A stretch of DNA of 48,085 nucleotides from an uncultured Brevibacillus sp. (GTDB lineage: Bacteria; Bacillota; Bacilli; Brevibacillales; Brevibacillaceae): the NCBI RefSeq assembly GCF_947502445.1, contig NZ_CANMZW010000044.1, positions 1 through 48,085 on the forward strand, read 5' to 3'. The translations under genes and the position numbers were made by a program. The notes under the pieces are model-generated. The model saw nothing but the letters and a program-made list of their open reading frames with translations, made no database searches and was not told the DNA's origin. Every line of letters begins with the position of its first letter. The stretch's first letter is position 1. Below are positions 32,637-40,820 of the stretch, in pieces.

Positions 32637-33281
32637 TTGGTCATCGAGCTTACCAAACGACAAGAGCAGATCTTACAGATAGTGAAGGATGACGGACCGA
32701 TAACCGGGGAGCATATCGCAGAAAGGCTGCATTTGACTCGCGCCACACTGCGCCCCGATCTCTCCATCCTCACCATGTCAGGATATTTAGAAGCCAGACC
32801 TCGGGTCGGGTATTTTTATGCCGGGAGACCAGCGAGTTCGGTTATTAGTGAACGGCTTCACAAGCTTATCGTCAACGACTACAAAGCAGTACCGATTGTA
32901 GTCGCCGAATCCGCTTCTGCCTATGACGCGATCGTTACTCTCTTCTTGGAGGATGTCGGTACGTTGTTCGTCGTTAATCAAAAAGGCTACTTGGCTGGCG
33001 TGATATCACGAAAGGACCTTTTGCGTGCCTCATTAGGCAACAAAACGCTTGAGGACGTGCCGGTTGGTATCATCATGTCTCGGATGCCGAATATCATTAC
33101 TTGCTCTCCCGAAGAAACCTTGTATGCGGCAGCAAAAAAGCTGATTGATTTTCAGATTGATTCTTTGCCTGTAGTTCGGCCAAGCGAAGAAGATCCCAAG
33201 TTGATGGAGCTGACTGGGAGAGTCACCAAGACGACGATAGCCAAAGCGTTTGTAGAATTGGGCAGCGAACCGAAAGTGTAG
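32637..33281 (+). CDS. ccpN: transcriptional repressor CcpN
   Basis: CcpN represses gluconeogenic genes (gapB, pckA in B. subtilis) when glycolysis is active. The 214-residue protein has an N-terminal winged helix (ELTKRQEQILQIVKDDGPI, then HIAERLHLTRATLRPDLSIL) and two CBS domains (about 80-140 and 145-205) that sense nucleotides. The start is a TTG at 32637 in frame with the conserved VIELTKRQ; the only strong purine run (GGGGTGA) is too close, so initiation is probably weak. yqfL follows after 11 bases, the same pair as in B. subtilis. Confidence 0.93.
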   Translation: MVIELTKRQEQILQIVKDDGPITGEHIAERLHLTRATLRPDLSILTMSGYLEARPRVGYFYAGRPASSVISERLHKLIVNDYKAVPIVVAESASAYDAIVTLFLEDVGTLFVVNQKGYLAGVISRKDLLRASLGNKTLEDVPVGIIMSRMPNIITCSPEETLYAAAKKLIDFQIDSLPVVRPSEEDPKLMELTGRVTKTTIAKAFVELGSEPKV

Positions 33282-33292
33282 GAGGAGAAGCG

Positions 33293-34129
33293 ATGCAAGT
33301 AAATCAACAAGGACAGCTCATCTACGTAGTCTCAGACTCCATCGGCGAAACGGCCGAGCTTGTCGTTCGCGCAGGAGCTAGTCAATTCGATCGATTCATG
33401 ATCGACGTTCAAAAATATCCCTACATAGAAGACAAGGATTCCATTGACGAAATTATTGCCTCTGCTAAGGAATCGAAGGCAATGATCGTCTTTACTCTGG
33501 TCATTCCAGAGCTGAATGCTTATATCACCAAGCAGGCAGCGCTTCATGGCATCCCGGCAATTGATGTGATGGGGCCGCTCATGCAAACGCTTCAAGGCAT
33601 GCTGAAGGAGCCGCCGACAGGAAAACCGGGCCTCGTTCGCCGTCTGGATGAAGAGTATTTCCGCAAAGTAGATGCGATCGAGTTTGCAGTTAAATACGAC
33701 GACGGAAGAGATCCGCGCGGTCTTTTGCGGGCAGATGTCGTTTTGATCGGGGTCTCTCGTACATCAAAGACACCGCTGTCTATGTATTTGGCAAACAAGC
33801 GTCTGAAGGTAGCAAACGTACCTCTTGTTCCAGAGGTAGAGCCACCCGAGGAATTGTTTCAGCTTCCAGTGGAGCGATGTATCGGTCTGACGATTAATCC
33901 TGAGCAATTGAACGGAATCCGCACCGAGCGGTTAAAAGCGCTTGGTTTGACTGCTCAAGCCAACTACGCCAATCTCGATCGGATTGCAGAGGAGCTGGCG
34001 TATTCGAAAAAAATTATCGACCGTCTTGGGTGCACCGTAATTGATGTTTCCAACAAGGCTGTAGAAGAAACAGCGAATATCATTCTGGAGATGATTCGCA
34101 AAAACAATCTTCGCAGCGAAAGGAAATAG
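33293..34129 (+). CDS. yqfL: pyruvate, water dikinase / PPDK regulatory protein (PDRP family)
   Basis: This 278-residue DUF299 protein is a bifunctional kinase and phosphorylase that switches PEP synthase or pyruvate phosphate dikinase off with ADP and on with phosphate. IYVVSDSIGETAELV is the N-terminal signature, and LIGVSRTSKTPLSMYLANK holds the P-loop. KVANVPLVPEVEPPEELF and IGLTINPEQLNGIRTERL are family motifs. GGAGGAG precedes ATG 33293. In B. subtilis yqfL helps control CcpN activity, so the adjacency suggests a joint switch between glycolysis and gluconeogenesis. Confidence 0.93.
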   Translation: MQVNQQGQLIYVVSDSIGETAELVVRAGASQFDRFMIDVQKYPYIEDKDSIDEIIASAKESKAMIVFTLVIPELNAYITKQAALHGIPAIDVMGPLMQTLQGMLKEPPTGKPGLVRRLDEEYFRKVDAIEFAVKYDDGRDPRGLLRADVVLIGVSRTSKTPLSMYLANKRLKVANVPLVPEVEPPEELFQLPVERCIGLTINPEQLNGIRTERLKALGLTAQANYANLDRIAEELAYSKKIIDRLGCTVIDVSNKAVEETANIILEMIRKNNLRSERK

Positions 34130-34331
34130 GCCAAAAGAAGGGATTTGCCGTTTTTTGTAGAAAACGTGTAGCAAGGATCAACGATCATGCGGTTCCACCT
34201 GCGTTTATTGCTCGCGGAAATGTGGAAAAGTAGAAAAGAAGAAAAGAAGTTTGATCTAAAGAAGGAAATTGACGAATTTTGACGAACTAAATAATCTCAT
34301 CGTGCGATTCTCCTTAAAAAGGTGGATAGAC

Positions 34332-36194
34332 ATGTCTGGTCCCACTTCAGATGAATTTGTAAATCAAGTGCGTGCCGCTGTCGACATCATAGACGTTGTA
34401 GGAGAGTACGTTCAACTGAGAAAAAGCGGTCGTGCCTTTGTTGGGCTTTGTCCGTTTCACTCTGAAAAGAGCCCTTCCTTCAACGTAAATGCAGAGCGAC
34501 AGTTTTTTCATTGCTTTGGCTGTGGGGCAGGTGGGGATATCTTTTCCTTTTTAATGAAGCTGGAGCAGCTGTCTTTTCCCGAAGCACTTCATAAATTGGC
34601 GGATCGTGCCGGGATTGCAGTGCCCCAGACACAGCAAGAAGAAGATACTCCGGAAAAGCGTACGAAGCAAGCCATGCATGAAGCACATCAGCTTGTTTCC
34701 AAGCTATACCACTACGTACTGACAAAAACCCCCTACGGTGTAGAAGCAGTGAAGTATCTCACCAAGCGCGGGATGTCAGAGCAGACCCTCGTGGAGTATC
34801 AAATTGGGTTCGCCCCAGATTCTTGGGATTTCGTTACGCAGTTTTTGAAAAAACGGCGGTTTTCCCAGGAACTGATGGTGGAGGCAGGACTCTTGGCCAA
34901 AAGCGATGCGGGAAAAGTATTTGACCGTTTTCGTGGCCGTGTCATGTTTCCTATTCATGATTCGCAAGGGAATGTCATCGGATTTGGTGGACGATTATTA
35001 GGATCTTCCCAGCCCAAATCACAACCGAAGTATCTCAACAGCCCGGAAAGCCTCCTGTTTAACAAAAGCGCAACTCTTTTCAATTTGCATCGTGCCCGCC
35101 CATATATAAGAAAAAGAAAGCAGGCATTGCTGTTTGAAGGGTATGTCGATGTGATTTCGGCATGGCAGGCAGGCTTCACACAAGGGATTGCAACTTTGGG
35201 AACGGCTTTGACTGAGCAGCAGGCGCGAATGATACGACGAAACGTCGATTCGGTTGTTCTCTGCTACGACGGAGACGCTGCCGGTCAAGAAGCAACGAGT
35301 AAGGCTATACATGTTTTGCAGCAAGCGGGTTTGATTGTACGGGTCGCTCCATTGCCACAAGGCTCTGACCCGGATGATTACATTCGCCAGCATGGGGCTG
35401 AAGCGTTTTCGCAGCAAGTATTGTTGCAAGCGATGCCGGTTACAGCATTTCGTTTGAAACAATTGCGAAGCCAGTACGTAATAAAAGATGAGACAGATAA
35501 AACGCGCTTGATCGCAAAAGCGGTAGAAATCATCAACGAACTGGACAGCCCGGTGGAACGGGATTTGTATCAAAGGCAATTGGCAGAAGAATATTCCCTG
35601 ACTCTCGGCGATCTCAAATGGGAGTCAAAGCGTGTATACAATCAGCAAAAAAGTGAACGCCAAAGGGATAAAGTAGCGTCAACATGGAATAATAGTATAA
35701 ATAATGGCAAAGTTACGCTCGCAAAATCACTGCCGCCCGCTTACCATACGGCTGAGCGCATGCTGCTTTACTACATGATGCGTGATGAAGAAATTGCTCT
35801 GCGCGTCCAAAAAGAATGCAGCGCCCACTTCCAAGTGGACGAACATGATGCGTTGGCTGCCTACCTGTACGCCTACTACGCAGAGGGAAACCCGGAAGAC
35901 CCTGGAAAGTTTATACATTTTGTGCAAGACGATTCGTTAAAGCAATTAGCCTCGGGATTGGCCATGATGGAGTGCAAGGAAGACGTATCTGAGTTAGAGA
36001 TCGGTGACTACATCAAACAAGTGAATAACTACCCGAAGCGTGCCGAGTTGGAACGATTGCGCGAAGAGCAGCGGAGCTTACACCTCCAAGCGGCCGCAGC
36101 GGACAGCGAGGATGCGCGCAAACAACTGGAAATTCAAGCAGCCGTCACAGGGATGAAGATTCTTGAATTGGAAAATGCTTTAAAAGAAGGGTAG
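34332..36194 (+). CDS. dnaG: DNA primase DnaG
   Basis: DnaG (620 residues) makes RNA primers for replication. The N-terminal zinc-binding domain uses Cys40, His43, Cys61 and Cys64 (CPFH...CFGC). The TOPRIM core has EGYVDVISAW with the catalytic glutamate and CYDGDAAGQEA with the DxD pair. The C-terminal part binds the DnaB-type helicase. An open frame starts at 34269, but ATG 34332 has AAGGTGG at 34319-34325 and gives the family N-terminus. TTGACG 34269 with a poor TAATCT 17 bases on is a weak promoter guess. sigA follows 34 bases downstream, the macromolecular synthesis operon. Confidence 0.96.
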   Translation: MSGPTSDEFVNQVRAAVDIIDVVGEYVQLRKSGRAFVGLCPFHSEKSPSFNVNAERQFFHCFGCGAGGDIFSFLMKLEQLSFPEALHKLADRAGIAVPQTQQEEDTPEKRTKQAMHEAHQLVSKLYHYVLTKTPYGVEAVKYLTKRGMSEQTLVEYQIGFAPDSWDFVTQFLKKRRFSQELMVEAGLLAKSDAGKVFDRFRGRVMFPIHDSQGNVIGFGGRLLGSSQPKSQPKYLNSPESLLFNKSATLFNLHRARPYIRKRKQALLFEGYVDVISAWQAGFTQGIATLGTALTEQQARMIRRNVDSVVLCYDGDAAGQEATSKAIHVLQQAGLIVRVAPLPQGSDPDDYIRQHGAEAFSQQVLLQAMPVTAFRLKQLRSQYVIKDETDKTRLIAKAVEIINELDSPVERDLYQRQLAEEYSLTLGDLKWESKRVYNQQKSERQRDKVASTWNNSINNGKVTLAKSLPPAYHTAERMLLYYMMRDEEIALRVQKECSAHFQVDEHDALAAYLYAYYAEGNPEDPGKFIHFVQDDSLKQLASGLAMMECKEDVSELEIGDYIKQVNNYPKRAELERLREEQRSLHLQAAAADSEDARKQLEIQAAVTGMKILELENALKEG

Positions 36195-36228
36195 CTTCAG
36201 ATCATTCCCGGGGAAGGAGGGATAGTAG

Positions 36229-37359
36229 ATGAACAAGCAAAATATCACTTCTGACATGGAAGCAATGTCCATCGAACAAGTGAAGGAACAGTTGGTCGAA
36301 TTAGGCAAAAAACGCGGCGTATTGTCGTATAAGGAAATTACTGATCGCCTCGCAGGCTTCGAGCAGGACTCTGATCAAATGGATGAGTTTTTTGAATACC
36401 TGGGTGATCAAGGCATTGAGATAAACAACAACGAAAACGATGACGACGATGATGAGGTCGATCAAATGGTCATCAAGGACGACGACAACGAGGAATTCGA
36501 CTTTGACGATCTCTCCGTTCCGCCTGGAATTAAGATCAATGACCCTGTAAGAATGTATTTAAAGGAAATCGGACGTGTTCCTCTGCTCTCCGCTGAAGAG
36601 GAGATTAAACTTGCCCAGCGCATTGAACAGGGCGACGAAGAAGCAAAACGACGTCTTGCAGAAGCAAACCTCCGATTGGTGGTATCGATTGCCAAGCGTT
36701 ATGTCGGTCGCGGCATGCTGTTCCTTGACTTGATCCAAGAAGGAAATATGGGTCTGATTAAAGCGGTAGAAAAATTTGACTACCGCAAAGGCTACAAGTT
36801 CAGTACGTATGCTACATGGTGGATTCGCCAGGCAATTACTCGTGCGATTGCTGACCAGGCACGTACGATCCGGATTCCGGTGCATATGGTAGAAACCATC
36901 AACAAACTGATACGCGTTTCACGTCAGCTGCTCCAAGAGCTCGGTCGTGAGCCGATGCCGGAAGAAATTGCTGAAAAAATGGATTTGACTCCGGAAAAAG
37001 TACGCGAAATCATGAAAATCGCTCAAGAGCCAGTGTCGTTGGAGACACCAATCGGGGAAGAAGACGATTCCCACTTGGGGGACTTTATCGAGGACCAGGA
37101 TGCTCTGGAACCATCAGATGCAGCGGCTTATGAGCTGTTAAAAGAACAATTGGAAGACGTTCTGGATACGTTGACAGATCGTGAAGAAAACGTACTGCGT
37201 TTACGTTTTGGTCTTGATGACGGGCGCACGCGCACGTTGGAAGAAGTGGGGAAAGTATTTGGCGTGACCCGTGAACGGATTCGTCAAATCGAGGCAAAAG
37301 CCCTTCGTAAGCTTCGTCATCCAAGCAGAAGCAAGCGCTTAAAAGATTTCTTGGAATAA
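36229..37359 (+). CDS. sigA: RNA polymerase primary sigma factor SigA (RpoD)
   Basis: SigA (376 residues) directs RNA polymerase to housekeeping promoters. Region 1.1 at the N-terminus ends in a long acidic run (about 65-95, rich in D, E and N). Region 1.2-2 contains DPVRMYLKEIGRVPLL and FSTYATWWIRQAITRAIADQ, which recognise the -10 element and melt DNA. Region 4 has VTRERIRQIEAKALRKLRHP, the -35 recognition helix-turn-helix. AAGGAGGG lies about 8 bases before the ATG. It is cotranscribed with dnaG and followed by a terminator. Confidence 0.98.
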   Translation: MNKQNITSDMEAMSIEQVKEQLVELGKKRGVLSYKEITDRLAGFEQDSDQMDEFFEYLGDQGIEINNNENDDDDDEVDQMVIKDDDNEEFDFDDLSVPPGIKINDPVRMYLKEIGRVPLLSAEEEIKLAQRIEQGDEEAKRRLAEANLRLVVSIAKRYVGRGMLFLDLIQEGNMGLIKAVEKFDYRKGYKFSTYATWWIRQAITRAIADQARTIRIPVHMVETINKLIRVSRQLLQELGREPMPEEIAEKMDLTPEKVREIMKIAQEPVSLETPIGEEDDSHLGDFIEDQDALEPSDAAAYELLKEQLEDVLDTLTDREENVLRLRFGLDDGRTRTLEEVGKVFGVTRERIRQIEAKALRKLRHPSRSKRLKDFLE

Positions 37360-37376
37360 CCGATATAAGTAGTATG

Positions 37377-37410
37377 TGGCCTACGTTAGCCGACGTAGGC
37401 TTTTCTTTTT
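37377..37410 (+). terminator. Rho-independent terminator after sigA
   Basis: GCCTACGT (37379-37386) pairs perfectly with ACGTAGGC (37393-37400) around six bases, followed by TTTTCTTTTT. Confidence 0.92.
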
Positions 37411-37450
37411 GAGATCCGACGATCATAGTCGATAGTAAGGAGGGGCCGCG

Positions 37451-38380
37451 TTGGACGACCAGCGCAAACGAACCATCATAGCCGAAATTGAAAACTGGCG
37501 ACGAAATCACTTGCTGCCTGAACATTACTGCATTTTCCTGTTAAATCTGTATACAGAAGGTGATCGTCCGCAAACCCCAGCAACCGCAGGCAAGGGAGAA
37601 AGAAGAGGAGCAAGAACAGATGCTGCAGTAGGAACAGGTACTGGCACAGGTAAGGGCGGAGCATCGTCAGCCGCTTACGCCTACGAAACGAGACCTATTT
37701 CTCCTGTCACAGGGAAAATGGTGTTAGCATGGCTCCTCGGTGCATTTGTGATTGCCGGATTGATCTTGCTTGCTTTTCATTTTAACCGTTTTCAAACCCC
37801 AATGCAAATTACCATCTTTGCCTGCTTTGCTCTTGTTTTCTATATTCTGGGATTTGCTGTTCGCAGGTCAGCACCACCTTTGACTCATTTGTTTCTGGGT
37901 CTTTCGTTCCTGATATTGATTGCAGGCGGTATTTATTGTATGAAGCAGCTTAATGGTTCGCTGCCCTTGATTCTCGTTTATCTAGGGGTCATTTGTATTT
38001 TGCTGAGTGTGAGTGCCTTTTTGTTTGGATTTACGTACTTGCTGTATTGCGGCATGTTTGGATTAGCTATTTTGTATGGAGTAGCGACCGTTCACCGCGT
38101 AGGCGATGATTATTCCTGGTGGAAGTCTGAGCTGTATTGGGTTCCGCTGGCGTGCCTTTTGACCGGGATGGGGTTCTTGATGAACAGTGCAAATCCAAAA
38201 TGGGCAGGTGTTTTTGCTGTTTGTGGCTTGGCGGCATTTTTTGGTGCAGAGATTCAGTCTCTCTACATCCCGGAAGCCAAACGCGACATCATCCAGCTAT
38301 TACTGTTTATCAAAGTCTTCATCGCATCTGCTTTCTTTTTCTTCACGCGAGGCTATTGGTACAAATGGCTGCGCCTATAA
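37451..38380 (+). CDS. multi-pass membrane protein of unknown function
   Basis: I cannot assign this 309-residue protein firmly. The N-terminal cytoplasmic part (DDQRKRTIIAEIENWRRNH, LLPEHYCIFLLNLYTEG) recalls the start of DUF2157-type membrane proteins. A disordered Gly/Thr/Ala-rich linker (about 45-75) leads to about eight hydrophobic helices from residue 90 to the end. The start is a TTG at 37451 with AAGGAGGGG a few bases upstream. It sits between the sigA terminator and a small membrane peptide gene. There is no catalytic motif. Confidence 0.75.
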   Translation: MDDQRKRTIIAEIENWRRNHLLPEHYCIFLLNLYTEGDRPQTPATAGKGERRGARTDAAVGTGTGTGKGGASSAAYAYETRPISPVTGKMVLAWLLGAFVIAGLILLAFHFNRFQTPMQITIFACFALVFYILGFAVRRSAPPLTHLFLGLSFLILIAGGIYCMKQLNGSLPLILVYLGVICILLSVSAFLFGFTYLLYCGMFGLAILYGVATVHRVGDDYSWWKSELYWVPLACLLTGMGFLMNSANPKWAGVFAVCGLAAFFGAEIQSLYIPEAKRDIIQLLLFIKVFIASAFFFFTRGYWYKWLRL

Positions 38381-38428
38381 ACGGGACGGTTCGTGGATTC
38401 GTTCGTTTTCCTTGCCCCTGTAGTTTGG

Positions 38429-38434
38429 TACAAT
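38429..38434 (+). promoter_or_regulatory. possible extended -10 for the small membrane protein gene
   Basis: TGGTACAAT (38426-38434) has the TG of an extended -10 and five of six bases of TATAAT. No good -35 at the usual distance. Confidence 0.4.
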
Positions 38435-38463
38435 GATAACAGAGAGAAATGTGGGGGGATTGG

Positions 38464-38628
38464 ATGAATAGTAATAGTAAGGTTTTGATCGGAATTTTGT
38501 TCGCGGCAGTTTTTCTTGGCGGAGAAACAGCCATGCAGCTTATGGGTATAAACACGTTTTATATCGGATACATATTGGGAGCCGTGTCCTTTTTGGGAGC
38601 GATTCTACTGGGAGCACGCCGACGTTAG
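38464..38628 (+). CDS. small hydrophobic membrane protein
   Basis: ATG 38464 to TAG 38628 encodes 54 residues, MNSNSKVLIGILFAAVFLGG at the start and ARRR at the end. Two hydrophobic helices (about 7-25 and 32-50) with a basic C-terminus suggest a small integral membrane protein. GGGGGGA lies about 5 bases upstream. A terminator hairpin overlaps the last codons and the stop. I recognise no family. Confidence 0.65.
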   Translation: MNSNSKVLIGILFAAVFLGGETAMQLMGINTFYIGYILGAVSFLGAILLGARRR

Positions 38629-38641
38629 GCGTGTTTTTTTC
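38614..38641 (+). terminator. Rho-independent terminator overlapping the small gene's stop
   Basis: CACGCC (38615-38620) pairs with GGCGTG (38628-38633) around seven bases that include most of the stop codon, followed by seven T. Confidence 0.82.
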
Positions 38642-38644
38642 TGC

Positions 38645-38670
38645 TTATCGCCATCGAATGCTGGCGATAA
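38645..38670. repeat. perfect inverted repeat
   Basis: TTATCGCC (38645-38652) and GGCGATAA (38663-38670) form an 8-base perfect stem with a ten-base loop just after the preceding terminator. No T-tract follows directly. Could be a second hairpin or a protein site. Confidence 0.5.
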
Positions 38671-38715
38671 ATGAAGTTTTTCTAAAAGAAAACAGACAGA
38701 AGAGCAAAGGTGGTG

Positions 38716-38721
38716 TATAAT
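38716..38721 (+). promoter_or_regulatory. -10 element upstream of acyl-CoA dehydrogenase
   Basis: A perfect TATAAT at 38716-38721. The -35 position is poorly conserved. Transcription would start near 38728, about 80 bases before the ATG. Confidence 0.5.
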
Positions 38722-38734
38722 GGTAAGAGAATTC

Positions 38735-38752
38735 TGAACAAACGCTCAGTCA
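38735..38752 (+). promoter_or_regulatory. possible FadR/TetR-type operator
   Basis: The 18-base sequence TGAACAAACGCTCAGTCA matches the remembered Bacillus FadR box (TGAATGAnTAnTCATTCA) at both outer arms and lies just downstream of the expected transcription start, where a repressor would block. It precedes a fatty-acid-type acyl-CoA dehydrogenase gene. Match is partial. Confidence 0.4.
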
Positions 38753-38808
38753 TAATCGTGCGAATCTTGGTAATTCTATACTAAAGCGTTTTCAAGGGGG
38801 CTTTAATT

Positions 38809-39948
38809 ATGAACTTTGATTTGACTTCAGAACAACTAATGTTAAAAAAAATGATGACGGAATTTGCCGATGAAGTAGTCGCTCCAGGAGCAGATGAACG
38901 TGATCGTACGAAACAATTTCCTGTCGAAATATTCAAGCAGATGGCGGAATTGAACTTGATGGGGCTTCCTTTTTCAGAGGAGTACGGAGGAGCGGGCGCA
39001 GATTCGACCAGCTTTGCGATCGTGGTAGAAGAACTGAGTCGTGCATGTGGTTCAACAGGGATTACTTACTCCGCACATATTTCCTTGGGAGGCGCGCCTT
39101 TATCTTTGTTTGGCACAGAAGAGCAGAAGCATAAATATTTGAGCAAAATTTGTTCGGGTGAAAGCTTCGGAGCATTCGGATTAACGGAACCAAACGCAGG
39201 CTCTGATGCTGGAGGAACGAGAACAAATGCTGTCTTGAAAGATCGGGAATGGGTAATCAATGGCTCCAAATGTTTTATTACGAATGCCTCACATGCGTCG
39301 TTTTTGGCATTGACTGCTGTTACGGATAAGGAAAAAGGCTCTCGCGGTATAACTGCTTTTATCGTACCGACAGATGCACCTGGCTTTACCGTTGTGGATA
39401 ATTATGAAAAGCTGGGTCTGCACAGCTCTAACACGACCGAGCTTATTTTGGAAAATGTACAGGTTCCCGAAGAAAATATGCTTGGGAAAGAAGGGGAAGG
39501 CTTCAAGCAATTCCTGATTACGCTCGATGGTGGACGAATTGGGATTGGTGCGATGGCAGTAGGAATTGCTCAGGCTGCTCACGATAAAGCACTGCAGTAT
39601 GCCAAACAACGTACAGCTTTCGGCAATTCATTGAGCCATTTCCAGGCGATTCAGCACAAGCTGGCCGATATGGCGATGCAAATTGAGCTAGCGCGAAACA
39701 TGGTATACAAAGCAGCGTGGTTAAAAGACAAGGGTAGAAAGTTTACTAAGGAAGCTGCGATGGCAAAGCTGTATGCTTCTGAGGTAGCGATGTCCGCTAC
39801 GCATCAAGCGATCCAAATTCATGGAGGCTACGGCTACATGCGCGAATATCAAGTGGAGCGCTTCTTCCGGGATGCACGCCTCTTGGAAATCGGAGAAGGT
39901 ACATCAGAAATTTTGCGTAATGTAATAGCTCGTGAGATAGGTTGCTAA
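38809..39948 (+). CDS. acyl-CoA dehydrogenase
   Basis: The 379-residue flavoprotein oxidises acyl-CoA to enoyl-CoA and passes electrons to ETF. LTSEQLMLKKMMTEFADEVV starts the helical N-domain, FGLTEPNAGSDAGGT and ITNASHASFLALTAV are FAD-contact motifs, and IQIHGGYGYMREYQVERFFRDAR with IGEGTSEILRNVIAREI ends the protein; the glutamate in GEGT is in the position of the short-chain catalytic base. Substrate (butyryl, branched or longer chain) cannot be fixed. A ribosome binding site AAGGGGG lies about 9 bases before the ATG. It stands alone, without ETF or thiolase neighbours. Confidence 0.92.
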   Translation: MNFDLTSEQLMLKKMMTEFADEVVAPGADERDRTKQFPVEIFKQMAELNLMGLPFSEEYGGAGADSTSFAIVVEELSRACGSTGITYSAHISLGGAPLSLFGTEEQKHKYLSKICSGESFGAFGLTEPNAGSDAGGTRTNAVLKDREWVINGSKCFITNASHASFLALTAVTDKEKGSRGITAFIVPTDAPGFTVVDNYEKLGLHSSNTTELILENVQVPEENMLGKEGEGFKQFLITLDGGRIGIGAMAVGIAQAAHDKALQYAKQRTAFGNSLSHFQAIQHKLADMAMQIELARNMVYKAAWLKDKGRKFTKEAAMAKLYASEVAMSATHQAIQIHGGYGYMREYQVERFFRDARLLEIGEGTSEILRNVIAREIGC

Positions 39949-39963
39949 TCAAAGATTGTAAGA

Positions 39964-39995
39964 GTCCCCGCAGGTGAAAACGGCGGGGATTTTTG
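39964..39995 (+). terminator. Rho-independent terminator after acyl-CoA dehydrogenase
   Basis: TCCCCGC (39965-39971) pairs with GCGGGGA (39983-39989), followed by five T. Confidence 0.87.
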
Positions 39996-40031
39996 TCGTT
40001 CTTTGCTGCTAGGCTGTCATGTATTTAGCAT

Positions 40032-40060
40032 TTCGCAATTGCTGGATAATAGGGTAAAAT
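40032..40060 (+). promoter_or_regulatory. possible promoter of trmK-yqfO
   Basis: TTCGCA (40032-40037) and TAAAAT (40055-40060) are 17 bases apart, matching 4/6 and 5/6 of the sigma-A hexamers. Confidence 0.45.
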
Positions 40061-40085
40061 AGAGGAACGGAAGGTGAAGATACAG

Positions 40086-40820
40086 ATGACATCAGTAACA
40101 ATCTCGAAGCGGCTGCAAACAATTGCCCGCTATTGCCCAGAAGGAGCACGTGTCGCCGACATTGGGTCGGATCACGCATTACTCGCTTCTTATTTACTTG
40201 TAAAAGGGATTGCCTCCCACGTTATTGCCGGGGAGCTGAACGAGGGTCCCTATCAAGCGGCTCTCAAACAAATACATACGCTACAGGAAAAACACCGTGC
40301 TTCTGTTCGAAAGGGAAACGGTCTCGCAGTGCTTCAACCGGGAGAAGTCGATGTGATTTGCATCGCTGGTATGGGTGGAGGGCTCATCTCCTCTATATTG
40401 GAGGCGGGTGCAGACAAGCTGACAGGCGTAAAACGGCTCATTTTGCAACCAAACGTAGGCGAAGAGCTCGTTCGTCGCTGGTTTATGGAGAATGGCTGGC
40501 AGCTACTCGCAGAGACGATTTTGGAGGAAGACGGAATTATTTATGAAATCCTCGTGGCTGAGCGAGGTGAAGTAACACTTCCTTATGAACAGAAAGACCG
40601 TTCGCTGGAGGAGCTTTTGCGGATTGGTCCGTTTCTTTGGGAGGATAAATCCACGGTTCTACAGCAAAAATGGCTGAACGAACGGGAAAAGTGGGACAAG
40701 GTGCTTCTCCAGCTACAGAAGTCTGACAAGCCGGAAGCTGCTGAGAGAATCAGGCAGATTCAGGAGGAAGTAAAATGGATTGATGAGGTGATCGCATGCT
40801 TGCACACGGACAAACAGTAA
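40086..40820 (+). CDS. trmK: tRNA (adenine(22)-N(1))-methyltransferase TrmK
   Basis: TrmK makes m1A22 in several tRNAs of Gram-positive bacteria. The 244-residue protein has ISKRLQTIARYCPEGARVADIGSDHALL with SAM motif I (ADIGSDHA), then DVICIAGMGGGLISSIL and LILQPNVGEELVRRW, all typical of the TrmK family. A coiled-coil C-terminal part follows (about 180-244). GTG 40074 is in frame, but GGAAGGTG 9 bases before ATG 40086 makes that start better. It overlaps yqfO by 25 bases; the trmK-yqfO pair after sigA is conserved in Bacilli. Confidence 0.95.
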   Translation: MTSVTISKRLQTIARYCPEGARVADIGSDHALLASYLLVKGIASHVIAGELNEGPYQAALKQIHTLQEKHRASVRKGNGLAVLQPGEVDVICIAGMGGGLISSILEAGADKLTGVKRLILQPNVGEELVRRWFMENGWQLLAETILEEDGIIYEILVAERGEVTLPYEQKDRSLEELLRIGPFLWEDKSTVLQQKWLNEREKWDKVLLQLQKSDKPEAAERIRQIQEEVKWIDEVIACLHTDKQ

